Notes: generated from the letters alone by a model not told the origin. A stretch of 64,000 bases of DNA from Straminergon stramineum (GCA_963920665.1 OY987271.1:21021350-21085349); one strand, 5' to 3'. Counted from the first letter of the stretch, positions 1-13,019 are shown. Numbers and translations: made by a program.

Positions 1-572
1 GACTTGTATTTTACATATGACTTCATCTCTGAAAAATAAAAATAAAAAATTTCATTCATATCTAGTTGCAAAATGGCAGCAAACAAAGTGATGGATAGGG
101 AAGCTTGAAATCAATAGTCATGGGCACATCCTTCTAAGGTTAACCCTTAAAGGATTAAGCTCCCATGACCAAGGTAGTCAACAAAATTGCCCCGATTATT
201 GGACCAATAGGTGCATTCTATTTTTTTACAGTCAACAATGAAGTCATCCATTGGATACAAAACGTCTGTGTTGACCTTTAAGGGTTAAAAAATTTTAATG
301 AAAAAAGATTCTTTATTTACAAATTACTGGAAACCACGGCTTTTTTAGTTGGCTAAATTTTGCAAGATCTATTAGAACCCAACTTCTCTAGCTTCATCCC
401 TCCCCAAATTGGCTTGTGTAGTGAGGCTAGTAGGGGCAACATTGGTCCTAAAAAAGCCATGTTGGGAACTTTGCCATATCCAAAATTTGATGTGGTCAAG
501 ACATTGCCATGTCAAATAATATTGTGTAAATAACTTCTTGATAATGTTTCAAAAAAATTATAATATTTTTAA

Positions 573-608
<36 letters not shown>

Positions 609-1049
609 TATTTAATATAATTACAAACAATGCATTGGTTTTCATCTTGGATAATAGCTTTGAAAAGTCTTCTAGCAACCTCAAATCCCCTCTAATGCTA
701 CCAAAACAAAAAACCTAATTTAGCACCAAGTGTTAAGAAACTCTTGGCAAATGCCATTTTTTGACCTTCTTCACTCTATCTACTAAAATAGGAGAACATG
801 TGGTTTCTATGAGCTATGTTGGCAAGAATGGTATCATGCTTGGCAAAGTTGCAAATTTCAATAGAACAAATATAATTATCCTCAAACATGAAATGATTTC
901 ATGCATGCTAAAGCCTCCAACTAGAAAATAGCAAAATGAAGAATATCATTGGCAATGTTGAAGATGAGGTTGGAAGGTGAATATTGGTTGTCTTAGTCAA
1001 AAGAAACAAAGGGGATACCAGTGATGGCTTCATTCTACATGGAGACTTA

Positions 1050-2290
1050 TGCAACTCCAATGCCTGACAGATGTCCTTGAACTTGTCTTACATCTTACAA
1101 GTGTGTTGATAAGACCACAACACAATCTCCCTAATAATGCCCCTGCAGCTATGGCACTTTGGAAAAGACCCATGACCAAGCTTCAGCTAGTAGTAGCTTC
1201 CCCCTTGAATTCGCAAGCGATAAGAAGAATTGAATCTTTGGAGGTCTACTTTTGCTCTAGATTGATTTAATTGCAATGTTGGATTTTTGTTTAGTTAACT
1301 TCAATTTTGTAAGTTTGATTAGAAGTCTAGAGGTAGAAGATTTTGACTAAAGATTGATTTGGTAACCAAGGCAAGTAGAATAACTAGAGAAAGAATAGGA
1401 TTTGACAAGCAAATCTGACTTCGAGTTCCATTCTCCAAGGTTGATTGTCAAGGTCTTGGATACACTAGAAGAAATCTACATTTGCCTCAACAAAATCTAC
1501 GTGACATGTTTGTTGAGACAAATGCAAGATCTGCGCCAAAAAACGTAGATTTTACATTTGCCTCAACAAACACATCATGTAGATTTTGTTGAGGCAAATG
1601 CAAATTTCTTCCAATGATAGCATCTTGGAACCAGATAGAGTCTAAGAAGCTTTTGTGCAAGTTAATCTAGATGTTGTGATGGTCTCCACATCATGTAATA
1701 ACTCTAACTCTTCTAAGTTCCTTACTTTTCAATTCATGTAGAGCTTCCTCCTCTTGATTTTTATACAAATTCAAATAAAAGTTGTGTAAGAGAACATATG
1801 TGTGTGGCCCTCATAGCTGGTACAAAATTGGGTTAGAGTGAATGGAGTATTCAATCACCCATTCAAATTTTTTGAAGGCCAGGGATTGTATCATGGACCA
1901 TGTACTAGGAATGGCATTGATAATTTCCTCAATTATTGACTATGAGTAGCTACAACCAAGGGGGGCAATTAGAACTTTCTTTGGTTTCTATCTATGGTTA
2001 TTGAAGTCCCATGGGTCTTCAATTTTGTAGATTTTTTTCCTCATCCATGTGCTTCCGAAAGAGTATGGTGAGTCACCTATCATACCATTGTAGTTGCCAT
2101 AGACTTATAGAGTTCAATGTTCCAAAAAATGTTTTGGCAACTTGTGGCTTTAACTCCATTTGATTGTTAAAACTCCAAATCATGATGGATGTAACACCAT
2201 GCTTTCCATATTGCCCACCAAATGTCGAAGCCATTCCTACTAACTTTAGTTGCATATATAAAGGATAAAATGGATGTTTAGATACCTCTC
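1050..2290 (-). pseudogene. LINE remnant, 3' part of ORF2
   Basis: Read on the minus strand this stretch looks like the decayed C-terminal end of an L1-type ORF2. Around 2073-2255 there is a GG-Y/L-G-type segment ending in SLW, which resembles the region after the reverse transcriptase in plant L1 elements. Around 1100-1190 a PKCHSC-like segment could be a degraded zinc-binding motif. Stops and frameshifts are frequent. It is collinear with the better supported RT, endonuclease and ORF1 pieces at higher coordinates, and that order is the main support. A small CACTA-like element is inserted at 1463-1616. Confidence 0.4.
1463..1616. mobile_element. Small CACTA-type MITE, TSD ATA
   Basis: The element starts CACTAGAAGAAAT and ends ATTTCTTCCAATG, so its termini are inverted repeats of the CACTA class. 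It is flanked by ATA at 1460-1462 and 1617-1619, the 3-bp duplication expected for CACTA transposons. The interior is largely self-complementary (TTTGCCTCAACAAAATCTAC and its complement occur in both orientations). At 154 bp it has no coding capacity. Confidence 0.75.
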
Positions 2291-2788
2291 ACCTCCTCAT
2301 TTGGATTTCATTGATCTCATTTGATCATTAGAGGGGATTTGAGGCCTTGGGAGGGCCATTTTAGGCCTGTTCCTTGTGCAGTCTAAGAACAGTTGACTAT
2401 TGTCAAGAAAAAAATATCATAAAAAGAAAAAAAAGAAAAAAAATTAGATTCTGAAATGCAAAAAGAAGTTGAAAAAAAATTTTCATTTTTTTTTCATGAC
2501 ATGGCAATGTCATGGCCACATCAATCTGCCGCAGTGGCACTGTTCCTACGTTCCCCACAGCCTGGGAACTCGCAGTCTCTGAGAGGCCTCAAATCTTCTT
2601 AATGATTGGATCAGGATTCCCTAATGTGCATTTCCAAGCATCATATCTCTAACCATTAGTTTGGCCATAATGCCTTAGATTTTATAAAGTTGGGTTAATT
2701 TATTTGATACCTCCTTGTTGTGTAGTTGGGTAAAAGAGTTCCATTCTACTTTAGCTCTAGCTACATCATCTTTCACCATTTTCCCTTG

Positions 2789-3878
2789 CACTCAAAGAAA
2801 AATATGTCCACTATAACCAACTGAAATGCAACTCGTGTTCAATGCAAATGCTCTGCAACTACAATCCTCTATATTTGCACCAACTTTAACATAGTTACAC
2901 TAGAGTTGCAAAATAGTTGCAAAGTAGTTGCAAAATGTAGTTACAGTTACAAAAATGTAACCAAACAGTTGATGTGAGGTATTTTACATCCAATATTCAT
3001 CAAAATTGTCGATGTGGACAATTTTACATTTTCTAGAGTGCAATGTGTCTATCTACAATTGCATATAATCTAAATTTGATAGCAATTCAATTAGAAAGCA
3101 ACTGCAGTGCAACTTGAGTGCAACTAGACTACAACTAAACTGCAACTACATTTCAACTAGAGTTTGACTAAAACGTGACTAGACTTTAACTAGAATACAA
3201 CTAGCATGCAACTAGGAACCAACTAAATTGAAACTACGATTAAGTCTTTTATTAATTGTCCCATAACAATTGTCAAGAATACCATTAGGTTAAATATATA
3301 AGAATTGTAAGTTATAGCATTCTTCTATAATGAATTTTGATAATGAAATTCTAACATTTCTACATTTTGTAGATTTCTATACTTTGTAGATTTCTAAAAT
3401 CTACAAAAATCCAGAAATTTTTGAAATTTTTGAATCTAGCAATCCAAAAAAAGATAGATCTGAAATCTACAAATCTTTGAGATTAAAATTTCAAACTCTA
3501 CAAATCTATGAAGTATAGACAAGTTGTAAATAAGTCGCAAACCAATTGCACTTCAATTGGAAACCAATTGCAAACTAGTTGTATGCCAATCACAAATCAA
3601 TTTTATGTTAGTCAAAAAGCAATTGTACATTAATTGCAAATCAATTGTACACAAATAACTTTCACATAAGCAACTACGTCAAAAAAGTTCATTGACAAAC
3701 TTTCAAGTAGGTTGTTGGATGAGAAACAACCTTGAAATTTTTTACAATTGCTTTGCAACTAGTACAACTTATCCACTGCAACTACAGGCTTTAGATTGTC
3801 ACCTAGTTGCAAACATCTCATGCAACTACAAAACCAATTGCAAGTAGTAGTCACAGAACCCCTCGTTTTCTTCTAAAG
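2789..3878. mobile_element. Non-autonomous CACTA element, copy 1
   Basis: Starts CACTCAAAGAAAAA and ends TTTTCTTCTAAAG, with TTG on both sides (2786-2788 and 3879-3881). The interior has many short motifs of the GCAACTA type in the left half and TAGTTGC or TTGCAA in the right half, as expected for CACTA subterminal repeats. It is clearly the same family as the younger copy at 30807-32024: left end, GTCGATGTGGACAATTTTAC region and right end all align by eye. No transposase ORF is present. The insertion lies in the LINE remnant. Confidence 0.75.
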
Positions 3879-3899
3879 TTGGCCATATGTATTTTTGGA

Positions 3900-4637
3900 T
3901 GAGGCTCTTGATTTTTGGTATGATATCAATGTGAAAGGGCTAATAAGATGCAAAGTCCCATATTGATGGTAGTAGAACTTGATTGACTATTAGTACCTTG
4001 CTAGCAAATGAAAACTTGGTTGTACACTAATAGGCTAATTTTTGTTCGAGGTTTTGTAGTGAAATCTTGAATCTCTATTTTGTTGGAATTTTGAAGCCTA
4101 CAAAGAAACCTAAATATCTAATAGTCTTTACTAGTACTAGCCATTCTAGCTCTATTTCTGTACTCTAGTCAAAAGGTTTCGTCATTACTAATCCAAATAG
4201 CTATTGATTGATGCTAGTTGATTTTTGATCTTGATACCATAGCAAAGTAGTTGAAGGCTCCTTTAGCTTTATTGAATTTCCTTTTGCCCCCACCAAGTAG
4301 AGGTTTATATCATCTGCAAAATCTTTGGTTAGTGACACTATAGTCTACTTGTGGACGCCTTCATCTTCTTGGCTCTCTCATATGTAGCCAAGGCAATCAA
4401 CAATAAAAAGAGAAAAGAATGAAGCAAGTAGGCAACTTTGTTTGATTGACCTACTAAGTTTGAAAAGAAAACTATTGGTATTGTTAATTCCTATAGTGTA
4501 CCAAAATTCAATATATAAGACTCAAACCCATTTGACCTATTTTTGATTGAAGATCATGGTGGATCTATTGCCTCCAAGAAATCCCATTCTCTATAATACT
4601 TTGTCCTTTTATGAATCATGTTTAGTTGGGTCTAACT
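3900..4637 (-). pseudogene. LINE reverse transcriptase fragment (palm)
   Basis: Minus-strand translation contains LSRSIKQSCLLASFFSLFIV, matching the conserved (I)RQGCPLAP...F box of non-LTR reverse transcriptases, followed near 4310-4330 by TKDFADDINLYLVG, the catalytic [FY]ADD box. In-frame stops occur throughout, so the copy is dead. The rest of the RT continues at 5545-6230 beyond a foldback CACTA-like element that split it. Confidence 0.75.
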
Positions 4638-5544
4638 CACTACTAGAAAATCTATGTCCAAATCAACAAAAAATCTACAAAAAGTGTTGATTTTTTTGCT
4701 AATTCTTTGTTGATTTGAATGTGTTGACTTGGACAATGTCCAACAACAAAATGTTGATATTTTTGTTGTGTTGGTCATGTGTAATTTTTTTCTAAAACTT
4801 AAAAAATCCCAGCCATTACACCATGTTCAAGATTACTTGATCTTTTAGGGAGTTGTTTTTTATTTGCTTTGTAAATTAAGCAGACTTTGAAGGTCTTTTT
4901 GGCATAGTACAATAATTTTTTTGAGAAAACTTTAAACTGAAAAAAGTTGAAAAATCAAGATAAGTTTTATCTCCAAAAATCCTTTTGAGATTTAGATTCC
5001 TCAATCAAAAGTTATGAGCAAAAATCAAAGATAATGTTTGAAAATGTCAAAATAAATGTTAATTCCAACCCTTCTCTGAATTTTGCTCATAAATTTTGAT
5101 TGAGGATTCTAAATCTCAAAAGGATTTTTTGAGATGAAACTTATCTTGATTTGTTCAACTTTTTTTGGTATAAAGTTTTCTCAAAAAAATTATTCTACTA
5201 AGCCAAAAAGGCCTCCAAAGTTTGCTAAGTTAAAAAAATCACCTAATTTTGAATGACGAAGTTTAAAAAAAGCATTATTGTATATAGATTTCTAACCATG
5301 GTTATTTAAACATTTCCCAAATGACAAAAATTAATTGAAAACTCTTGTAAGTGAAAGTGAAAAAAAAATGTTGACTTTTTTGTTAATTTGGACGTTGAAC
5401 TATTCAAATTCAACAAAAACTTTGTGACCATTTTGTTAACTTCTACCAAATCAACAAATAATTGTTAAAATGGTCGACACCACACCCACTTCAACAAAAA
5501 ATTGTCATTTCTTTTGTTAATGTGGACATCATTTTCTAGTAGTA
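4638..5544. mobile_element. CACTA-ended foldback element in the LINE RT
   Basis: The left end reads CACTACTAGAAAAT and the right end ATTTTCTAGTAGTA, which are inverted repeats. The TATGTCCA/TGTGGACAT segments just inside also match. The core (about 4870-5240) is a long inverted repeat with arms of roughly 170 bp. AGACTTTGAAGG, TCTTTTTGGCATAGTA, AATCAAGATAAG and CTCAAAAGGATTT-type segments all recur in reverse order with a very short loop. No ORF. A related foldback core lies at 18350-18705. I could not find a clean target duplication. Confidence 0.65.
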
Positions 5545-6230
5545 TAATAAGGTCATCTAGCATAGGTTGTATTCTTCTAGCTAATGTTTTGCAATAATTT
5601 TGTAAGTTGTCCCCAATAGGATAATAGGTCTCAAGTTCTTCAAGTTTATTTTGAGACCTCCTTTGGGGATTAAACATAATAGACATGTTTTGAGGCTTTG
5701 ATGGAGCATACTTGAGTTGAATGCTTCCTTGCAGAGTTGCAAACATTGTAGATGTTGCCACCCACTGTCTCATACTCTCATATTGTACCATGAAAAACTC
5801 CTCGAGTAGCTTATCCTCTCCGAGTATGTGGTTGGTCGAGAGTTCTTCAAGGTTGGTAGCTTATCATCAATGGTGACCTCCATGATTAGTTGCTCATTCA
5901 TCTTTGTGCTAACTTTTTTCCAAGGTACTATTGTCCAACATTGTTTCCTTGCTTGTTAGCAACCATTAGGTTCTCCTTGTAACAAGAGGAATTGTCGATA
6001 GAAATTTGTTGCATATTCCAACATTTCTTAATTCGTGTTGAGTTCTTTGCCTCTATCATTGATGAGTAGTTGAATTGGTGGATTCAACTTTGTTTGTTGC
6101 ACACCAAGAAAGAATTATTGTCTCATTTATCCATCCAATTGGTACCAATGTATAGAGGACCTAATTGAATCCCATTTCGCCTTCTTTAGTTTTCTTTATT
6201 GATTCTTGTTAACATTGTGTTTTGTCTTGC
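5545..6230 (-). pseudogene. LINE ORF2 fragment, RT N-terminal part
   Basis: On the minus strand, with frame changes, the translation reads LCLIPKGG then LKINLEELRPI then KTLARRIQPMLDDLI. These are the IPKGG, RPI-L and K-LA-R(I/L) landmarks of the fingers of L1-type reverse transcriptases. Preceding it near 5790 is EFFMVQYE, matching the DGLPxEFF region. Frameshifts within 150 bp and several stops show it is inactive. It is separated from its own palm domain (3900-4637) by the insertion at 4638-5544. Confidence 0.7.
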
Positions 6231-8140
6231 ACTGATATGAGAAAAGGATCACTTGTATTTTTTGGAAAACTCACTCCACTGACACCAACATTGCTCTTCT
6301 TTGTTGTCTTCTTTTTTGACAATCTCATGCTCTATTTACTCTTCCTTGTTGACATAGTTTCCATACTACCCTACACTCGGGGCAAATTTGTTAAAAAAAT
6401 AATTCAAAATACAAATAAATATGGCATGTAATGAAATTTTCAGATAATGTGGCATACTTGAAAAGTGTAAAAAATATTAATGAAAATGATCTTAATTCCC
6501 CCCCCAAAAAAAACAATGAAAATTGAAAAAAAATAAATAATATACTTTGTAGATACCAAGGTGACTGCTTCAAAAATCCATGGAATACATATTAATGGAA
6601 TGGCATGAAATAATTGTTTCTAGATCAAGCTTTCATTTGAGAATTGACTAATTATGTTGGTACCATCACTAGCTACCTAAGCTTAATAAGTACTCCATAA
6701 CTTATAGTTGGTCCACATAAGCTTAATTAGAGAACCAAGCAAAGTACATGGTTCATCTATCCTCATCTACAATCAACCTTCAATTGTGTGGGGTTAACTT
6801 CATGGAAATTTGGCTTGGTTCCCATAGTTCTAGAATTCTAGACGACTAAGCACTAAAGGTTCCTAAAATCACATTATTGTGCATCTCAAAATACAAGTAT
6901 TGTTGATTGTACTATTGAAATAATTATGATTTGAACCACATAAAACAAAGTTAGAGAAATTCTAAATTGAGTTAACAAATAGATATTCTACCAAAAAAGA
7001 AATGATTTTATATTGGGCCTAACAAATCTGACCCTAATTTATGGTATGTCTATGGTTGTTACAACCCACAGAGACCATGCAGATTTCATGGTGGTGGGCA
7101 TTGTTCTTTGTTGATTGTTCCTTCATTTCGTGTATCATTAAATCATCTTCAAGGTAGGATAAATTGAATTTAAATTGTTTGTTTTGTTCTTCGTTCTTTT
7201 TCTTTTCCTAATTGTTATTAGTATTGGGAGGTGGTCAGATAGGTTACTATATCCTTCAAAAATTTGGATTTTACCTCCCCTATCTTTTGCTCACTTTCAT
7301 GTGTATACACTATCTAGTCTTGTTGATGAAGAATAATGACCTATTCGGAAACTATCCTATTAGTATAATAAGTTCATTCCAAGGTAGACAGTCAAGTAGG
7401 ATATCTATGCTACTGGGAACAATTCCTAAAATAGGTAATACAATCCCAAAATAGAAAACCATGACCCAAATTGAAAAATTAACAATCACTCAAACTACAA
7501 TGACATTAAACAACAAGACTTCTAAATCAAACAATTGCATTAATTCCAATTTATCACACATACCAACACTCAAACACAAGACAATTCCAACTACACTTAA
7601 ACACATGCACAATAAAGCATCTATCTCAATAATTCCAGTACTTCCAATTAGGCAATCATTTTTCACAACACAACAATTTTACATATTCATCACTTTTACA
7701 AAATCTCACACTTCAAAACAAGCTCACAATTCAATAGGCAACTAAATCCTCTAATTATATTAATCACAAAGTCATTACACAAAACAACCAATTCGGTGGC
7801 TGGACTCGCACTTGCTTCTCTTGTAGTGGGTAAAAAAACAAATTGGAATTCCAAACTAAGTAGGCAACTCGAGTGACACACCAACCACCACCGAATAAGA
7901 TCACGCGAAAGAAAATTTGAATAGACATTTACTAAATCACACTTTGCCTCTTACTACCCAACAATTCTAATCCAATTGGCTAATCCAACTGTTAACCTCA
8001 AAGTTGAATGTAATTATGACCTATTTTCTTCCTAACTAACAGATTATGAGCCAAATCAACAACATCTACCCAAAATTTGTCAAACTATCCAATTTGAAAT
8101 TTCTTACTCTATCTATAAGTCTTGTCATTAGATGTTCTTT
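6231..8140. other. Decayed LINE interior, no readable gene
   Basis: This AT-rich stretch lies between the endonuclease and RT pieces of the same minus-strand LINE and is probably its endonuclease-RT linker, badly decayed. Apart from scattered minus-strand traces (for example FDKFWVDVVDLAHN near 8000) I see nothing codable. The short open frames at 7212-7745 have no domain and look like chance. Confidence 0.3.
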
Positions 8141-8149
8141 CTTTTTGAT

Positions 8150-8440
8150 TTGAACATGTGTAAATCAAAGAGTTTTGTGAGTCAAAGTCATCATTGAGGC
8201 TAGTTTTTTCTAATCCATGTTTGAAAGTAAGGCCATCCCAAGATTCTTGTTCTTCCCCTTTGATTAATTTTTTGTTACCACTTCTCTTGGCTTCTTTTTC
8301 TAATGTGTTAAGTCACCAATAATTGACCATGAGGAGACTATTGGGAGTTATAAATTAATTTGATCCCAAAAATTAACTTGTTCTTTACCATAGTTTGGTG
8401 CATATATATTTCAGGAACCAATTTCTAAGATCTCTAGTTT
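8150..8440 (-). pseudogene. LINE endonuclease fragment
   Basis: The minus strand from about 8418 reads NIYAPNYGKEQVNFWDQI, a stop, then LPIVSSWSIIGDLTH. This follows the (I)NVYAPN...W..I..LP.....I.GDFN signature of the APE-like endonuclease domain at the N terminus of L1 ORF2. Two stops in about 40 codons mark it as a pseudogene. Its place between ORF1 (10.45-12.15 kb) and RT (3.9-6.2 kb) fits a single minus-strand LINE. Confidence 0.7.
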
Positions 8441-9397
8441 GCATATGATGTATTATGTTGTTCTTTCAATCATAGTTCTGCTTCTAATAATCGTGTTATT
8501 TAGTGCAACTAAAATTATTATTCATGTGCTTCTTCAATAGCAGTTTGTTTTGGGATTTTCGACCACTCCATTACATATTGCCTTTCCACTTTTAATACCT
8601 AAAGCACCTATATGCTCACATAATTTTTTGTTTCATCTATTGTTCTTTGATAAAAAAATCAAATTTGGTTTGTAATAGATGTAACTTACTCATGAACAAA
8701 AAAGTCTTCTTTTGAGCTAGCCTTGTGATTTGTTGGAAAAAACATGAACGTTCCATGTGAAGAGGTTGATAGGGGTGTTAGTCATTGAGGGTGATTGGAG
8801 GTGGTTCAATCTACTCTGAGAGAGGTGAAAGAGTGTCACAATTTCTTAGTAAGTGTGGGATATATAACCAAAGATCAATTCTTCAATGTGTTTGTTGTGT
8901 AGCTTTTAGTGATCAAAATCACTACCATATGCAGCTTCCCCAATCTCCTCTGTTTTCTAATTTCAAGATTGTTGATCTCAATGAAGGAAGGTTTTTTTGA
9001 GGAATCTAACATCCATGAGCTAATTTCTCTGAAGATGAGATTTTTCAATAGAGTTGTATTGTACCATGTGGCTTGTGGAATTTTCATTCTTGGTCAAGTA
9101 ATGTTTTCATCTTTTTTTGAATCAACATACCTTTTGTTGTCAATCATGGTGCTCCTCAGAGTATGGTATTAATCCATATCTCCTTGCATGCACTTGGTTG
9201 TTTCTCCAATTGTCCTCTTCGTATCACATAGTTGGTATCTCACAATACCTCTATAGTAATGTTACATGTCTCTAAGTTGCTTCGTCGTTGTGTAGTACTC
9301 GATTGGCTAATTCCTAGTGTTGGGGGCTAGTCTAGGCCACATTGGATTGCAACTACTGTGATGAGTGTGTGATGAGTGTAATCGAATTCAACTACAT

Positions 9398-9613
9398 TAA
9401 CTTTAAGAAACCCACATTCTATGTAATGAGCCTTAATTTTTTGGAATGAATTTTAGGTGATGTCCAATGCAACAAACCCATGTTTTTTTGTCAAAAAAAC
9501 CCAATGTAACATCAATATTGATATAAAAATATGGGGGTGTTGCATTGGACATCATCTAAAATCCATTCCAAAAACTTAAGGCATGTCACATAAAATACAA
9601 GTTTCTTATAGTG
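9398..9613. mobile_element. CACTA-type MITE, TGTCCAATG family copy 1
   Basis: The right end reads AAGTTTCTTATAGTG and the left end CTTTAAGAAACCCACATTC, inverted repeats that degrade toward the outer left edge. The interior contains GTGATGTCCAATGCAACAA and its near-complement TTGCATTGGACATCATC, so the whole element folds on itself. The same plan and related sequence occur at 17395-17611. It lies within the LINE remnant. Confidence 0.6.
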
Positions 9614-10013
9614 ATCATATCTTGTATGTGTGATGCTCCCTTGTCTTGTAGTGTTCTTTTCTTCTATATTGGTTTGCTATGGGAGTCATCCCTGTTTGTG
9701 TCTCCTTTTGTCATCTTGTATGAAATGAGCATGTCATTTTTACTTACTTCCAATTTGATGTGTGAGTACTTAAAAAGCATTTGAAAAAGAAAATAGGCAC
9801 TAGCTTCCATCTCCCAATCTACACATGTAGAGATTTTTAAATCTTTTGCAATTATCCACTAGTGAATGGATTCTTCTATGTAGAAAATATCAATGTCCAT
9901 TGTGTATACCATAAGTGCAATTACATGACACATGTAGGAGCTGTCATCTAATTGTTGCTAGTTGCTTATCCACTCTATTGTGTCCTACTTCCTAGTAGCT
10001 AGATATATGCTAT

Positions 10014-10306
10014 CATTAGAAGAATTCTGAACTGTGCAGAAGGCCGCGAGTCTGTAGGGCAGTGGTGCAATTACAACAGGGAAAATAAATTATTTTTAAA
10101 ATTATTTTTTTTAGAAATTTGATGGGGCACTATTAGTGCCATGTCATATTGGCGATTAGAAAAAAATTTAAATTTTTAAAAAAAATTTATATTTAAAAAA
10201 AATCTTTTTTTATTTTAAATTTTAAATTTTTTTTTGTATTTGCACCGCGGGGGTGCTGAAAATGAAATTCAAATGGCCTTCACTAGTGTTCAGAATTCTT
10301 CTAATG
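10014..10306. mobile_element. MITE with CATTAGAAGAATTCTGAAC termini
   Basis: The left end CATTAGAAGAATTCTGAAC is repeated in inverted orientation at the right end (GTTCAGAATTCTTCTAATG), a perfect 19-bp match. The interior is A/T homopolymer-rich except for a GC-rich block near each end (GGCCGCGAGTC; CACCGCGGGGGTG). The termini are CACTA-like, but the flanks TAT and TTG are not a duplication. It interrupts the LINE between ORF1 and the endonuclease. Confidence 0.65.
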
Positions 10307-10449
10307 TTGAACTAGTATTTTTCTCAATGTCTACCTATATCTAGCTCCAAAAGCTAGGTCTTAGTGTTAGGTGTGTCAACTCTTTTCCAATTGGTAGAGA
10401 AATTCAAGTACCTTGTAATTCCCAATTGAGTAGGCTAAGGTATCTTTTA

Positions 10450-12150
10450 GTTCCTCCACATTGAGTGAAGATGATGGGCCATAACTATAGGCGTTTTTCC
10501 CTTATTGGAGTATGTGGGAATGAAATAGTTCCTAAATTGGTTCTTCTAGGATGCTACAAGTTATAGTTCTCTTTTTTATATATGTGGGTCCTTTCCAACT
10601 ATGAGTGGGGATTGGTTGGGTCTAGATGATCTTCCCTTTTGGTTTGATCGTTTGCCATTTTCCTAGTTGGTAAAGTGTTGCTAAGTTTTAGTCCACGATT
10701 TTAAAGACCTCATTTCTAAATAATTTGTGGCCATAGCATTGTTGGAGATCACTATCCTTTAGATGATATCTCAATTGGTTATGGGTGTAGGATTTACAAA
10801 ACTTGTTGCAGTCAAGTTTGGTGGGTTTGGTTGGATTTTGTTATATTATTGCATATTACTAACATGTGAATTTTTTGTTTTGGCTTTGTGTTTCAAATTT
10901 GGAAATTGGACTATGAGTTGGAGGTTGTTTTTGTTTTCAAGTTATTGATTTGTTGTCTAAGAGTTGGTCATCAAGAAATCTAGTAACACTAGATTACATG
11001 TGCCTTGAAGCACTAGTGATCTTGTCTCTATGTTGGATTGTTGGGAGACTTGTCTTAGATAAGTTTTCCTATTTTTATTGATGTCTTTTTCTTTCTCTAA
11101 TGTTCTTGGTATTGGATGTTGGGGCAATTTCCTTCTTTGTGGCCCAATTTGAGGTAGCCATAGCACTACAAGGGAATGCCCTTGCATTCTAGTATAATTT
11201 CTACCTTTGTTGTAGTTCTAAGGACTAGTAGAATTATTGAGGCTAGGAAGTTCTTTGTGTTTTCTATGAGAATATATACTCTAGGAGTGGATGATTTTTT
11301 TAAGTAGTCCTCTTCCTTCCCACTCCAAACTACCTCTCTAATTTCACAACAAATTTCACTTAGGCCTTTATAATAGACATTATCTAGGAAAGAAAATCTA
11401 ATCCAAAGTGGGATTTTAATCCCTTTGGGAGCTTTGGGTTGAATTCTAATTACCAAAAGTGCAAGTAGAGTTGGTGTGTCCCAAAATTTAATAGGCTATA
11501 TTGAACGGCAACAATGACTCTTTCTTCTTGCATGACTATGAGGATGAAAGGGCTTCTTTGAAGCATTATGATCCTAATAATTTTTATATTGGTCTCTACA
11601 AGATTTTCATTGATCCACTTTTGTAACTTGATTTGGATGGATGCTTAGTGGGAGCAAGGCTATTAGAGCTAAATGTGAAAAGAATAGTGCTTCTTGATCA
11701 AGTAATGAGATAGTATGAGGAAATAGATTCAATTGTAATTGGTGCCCAGACAAAAAGCATGCGGCATGCAAAGCCTTTGAAGATTTATCTCAAGCCAATG
11801 TTCATGTTAACGTTGTTGTTATAGTTGCTTCTATATTGGGGAACTTCCTAGTGTTACTACAATGCTAATCAATTGGAAGGGGAGAACAAAACTAAGTACT
11901 AACTATTGAATAGCTGAATTCGGAGCATTGTAAAATAAAGGTGTGGTCCTATGTTCCTACTCAATCTAGTCATGTCTTGAGGTGGTGGTCGGATCTCAAG
12001 TGCATAGGCAAGTTATGATAGCCTACCCTATTTTGAACTTGGGCAAAACCTTCATGTTTTGATCGGCCAAAATCCCAATCTACTTGTAAATGGAGCAAGC
12101 CTAATCAAAGTCTAGCACCAAAGTTGGTTGTAGGTCCAAAGTTCATGTTG
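10450..12150 (-). pseudogene. LINE ORF1 remnant (DUF4283-like)
   Basis: Minus-strand reading frames at 11166-11456 and 10957-11187 carry PLWIRFSFLDNVYYKGL, then an IGxxxG-like region, then CKGIPL and, in a shifted frame, CYGYLKLGHKEGNCP. That order matches plant L1 ORF1 proteins: a DUF4283 nucleic-acid-binding domain, the (V)WVR(F/L)P motif, then GIPLLCFxCGxxGHxxxxC. The first half of the zinc knuckle is degenerate (C-x2-Y instead of C-x2-C). Upstream, near 11500-11620, LQRSPFILIVMQEERV resembles the start of DUF4283. It marks the 5' part of the minus-strand LINE whose ORF2 pieces follow at lower coordinates. Confidence 0.6.
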
Positions 12151-12564
12151 TTAAATATTGAAATGTATGAATTTTTTAAGATTTTCAATTGGAATACAAA
12201 CTAAACTTGATAAGCATCATTTCATTAGTTGGACTCAAATTCAAAAAATATCATTTTTATGGCTAAAATTTACTTCAAGAGTAAAGAACAAGAAATAGTT
12301 AAAATACACTACAAGGGTGATCCATGAATTTAAGCATCTTCTTCTTTTAAAAAATCAATAGTACCATAGTGAGGGAATTTTCAATACTATCCATTGAAAA
12401 ATACTCTAGCAACATCAAAAAAGGGGATAATAAACTCAAAAAACTATCCTACAATCTTAGGTGAAGCCATTTAAAGGTACACTTAGTGTCCACAACAATG
12501 CTAGGTGATTGCAAATCTTAACCATTGATTGATTTCAGGCGCCTACAGATCTTAACCGTTGATT

Positions 12565-12624
12565 CAGTACTATGTAGTACTATACAATACTATGGAGTAC
12601 TATACAATACTATGGAGTACTATA
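12565..12624. repeat. Short tandem repeat, 20-bp unit
   Basis: The 20-mer TATACAATACTATGGAGTAC occurs twice exactly (12581-12600 and 12601-12620) with partial units on both sides, about three copies in all. The rest of 12.2-13.0 kb is AT-rich, non-coding sequence without a clear element. Confidence 0.8.
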
Positions 12625-13019
12625 GATGCCACTGGGAGCAGAAAATAAAGGAAAAGGGATCTGTGGACCTTTTCATTTTTAATAATTAAAAAAAAACTCA
12701 AAAAATTCCTAGAAAAAAGTCATATTTGTAAACAAGCCTATTCTCACATTGCACCAAAGAATTCTTCAAGGAAAATTTTCTCCTACCTGAAAAATGTGCG
12801 CAAACAACAGTCACTTTGGCCCTATATAGACACCTCATGCAAAGGTTTTTTGCAAAAACTCTTTGTCTCATTGGAATGCAAGTACACCTCTAGGTTCTCC
12901 AATTTGTGACTTCCAATTCGCATTTTTGGGTACAACTTTGGACCCAAAACCCCCAAAATGGCTAGGGTAGACACCCAATTGGGGGAACCTTAAAAATATT
13001 AAAGTAATTTTTTTTAAAA

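Noticed and set aside
7212..7745. Two adjacent open frames of 80 and 94 codons
   Set aside because: Composition is that of AT-rich decayed sequence, with no domain and no consistent splice sites. They lie within the LINE remnant.
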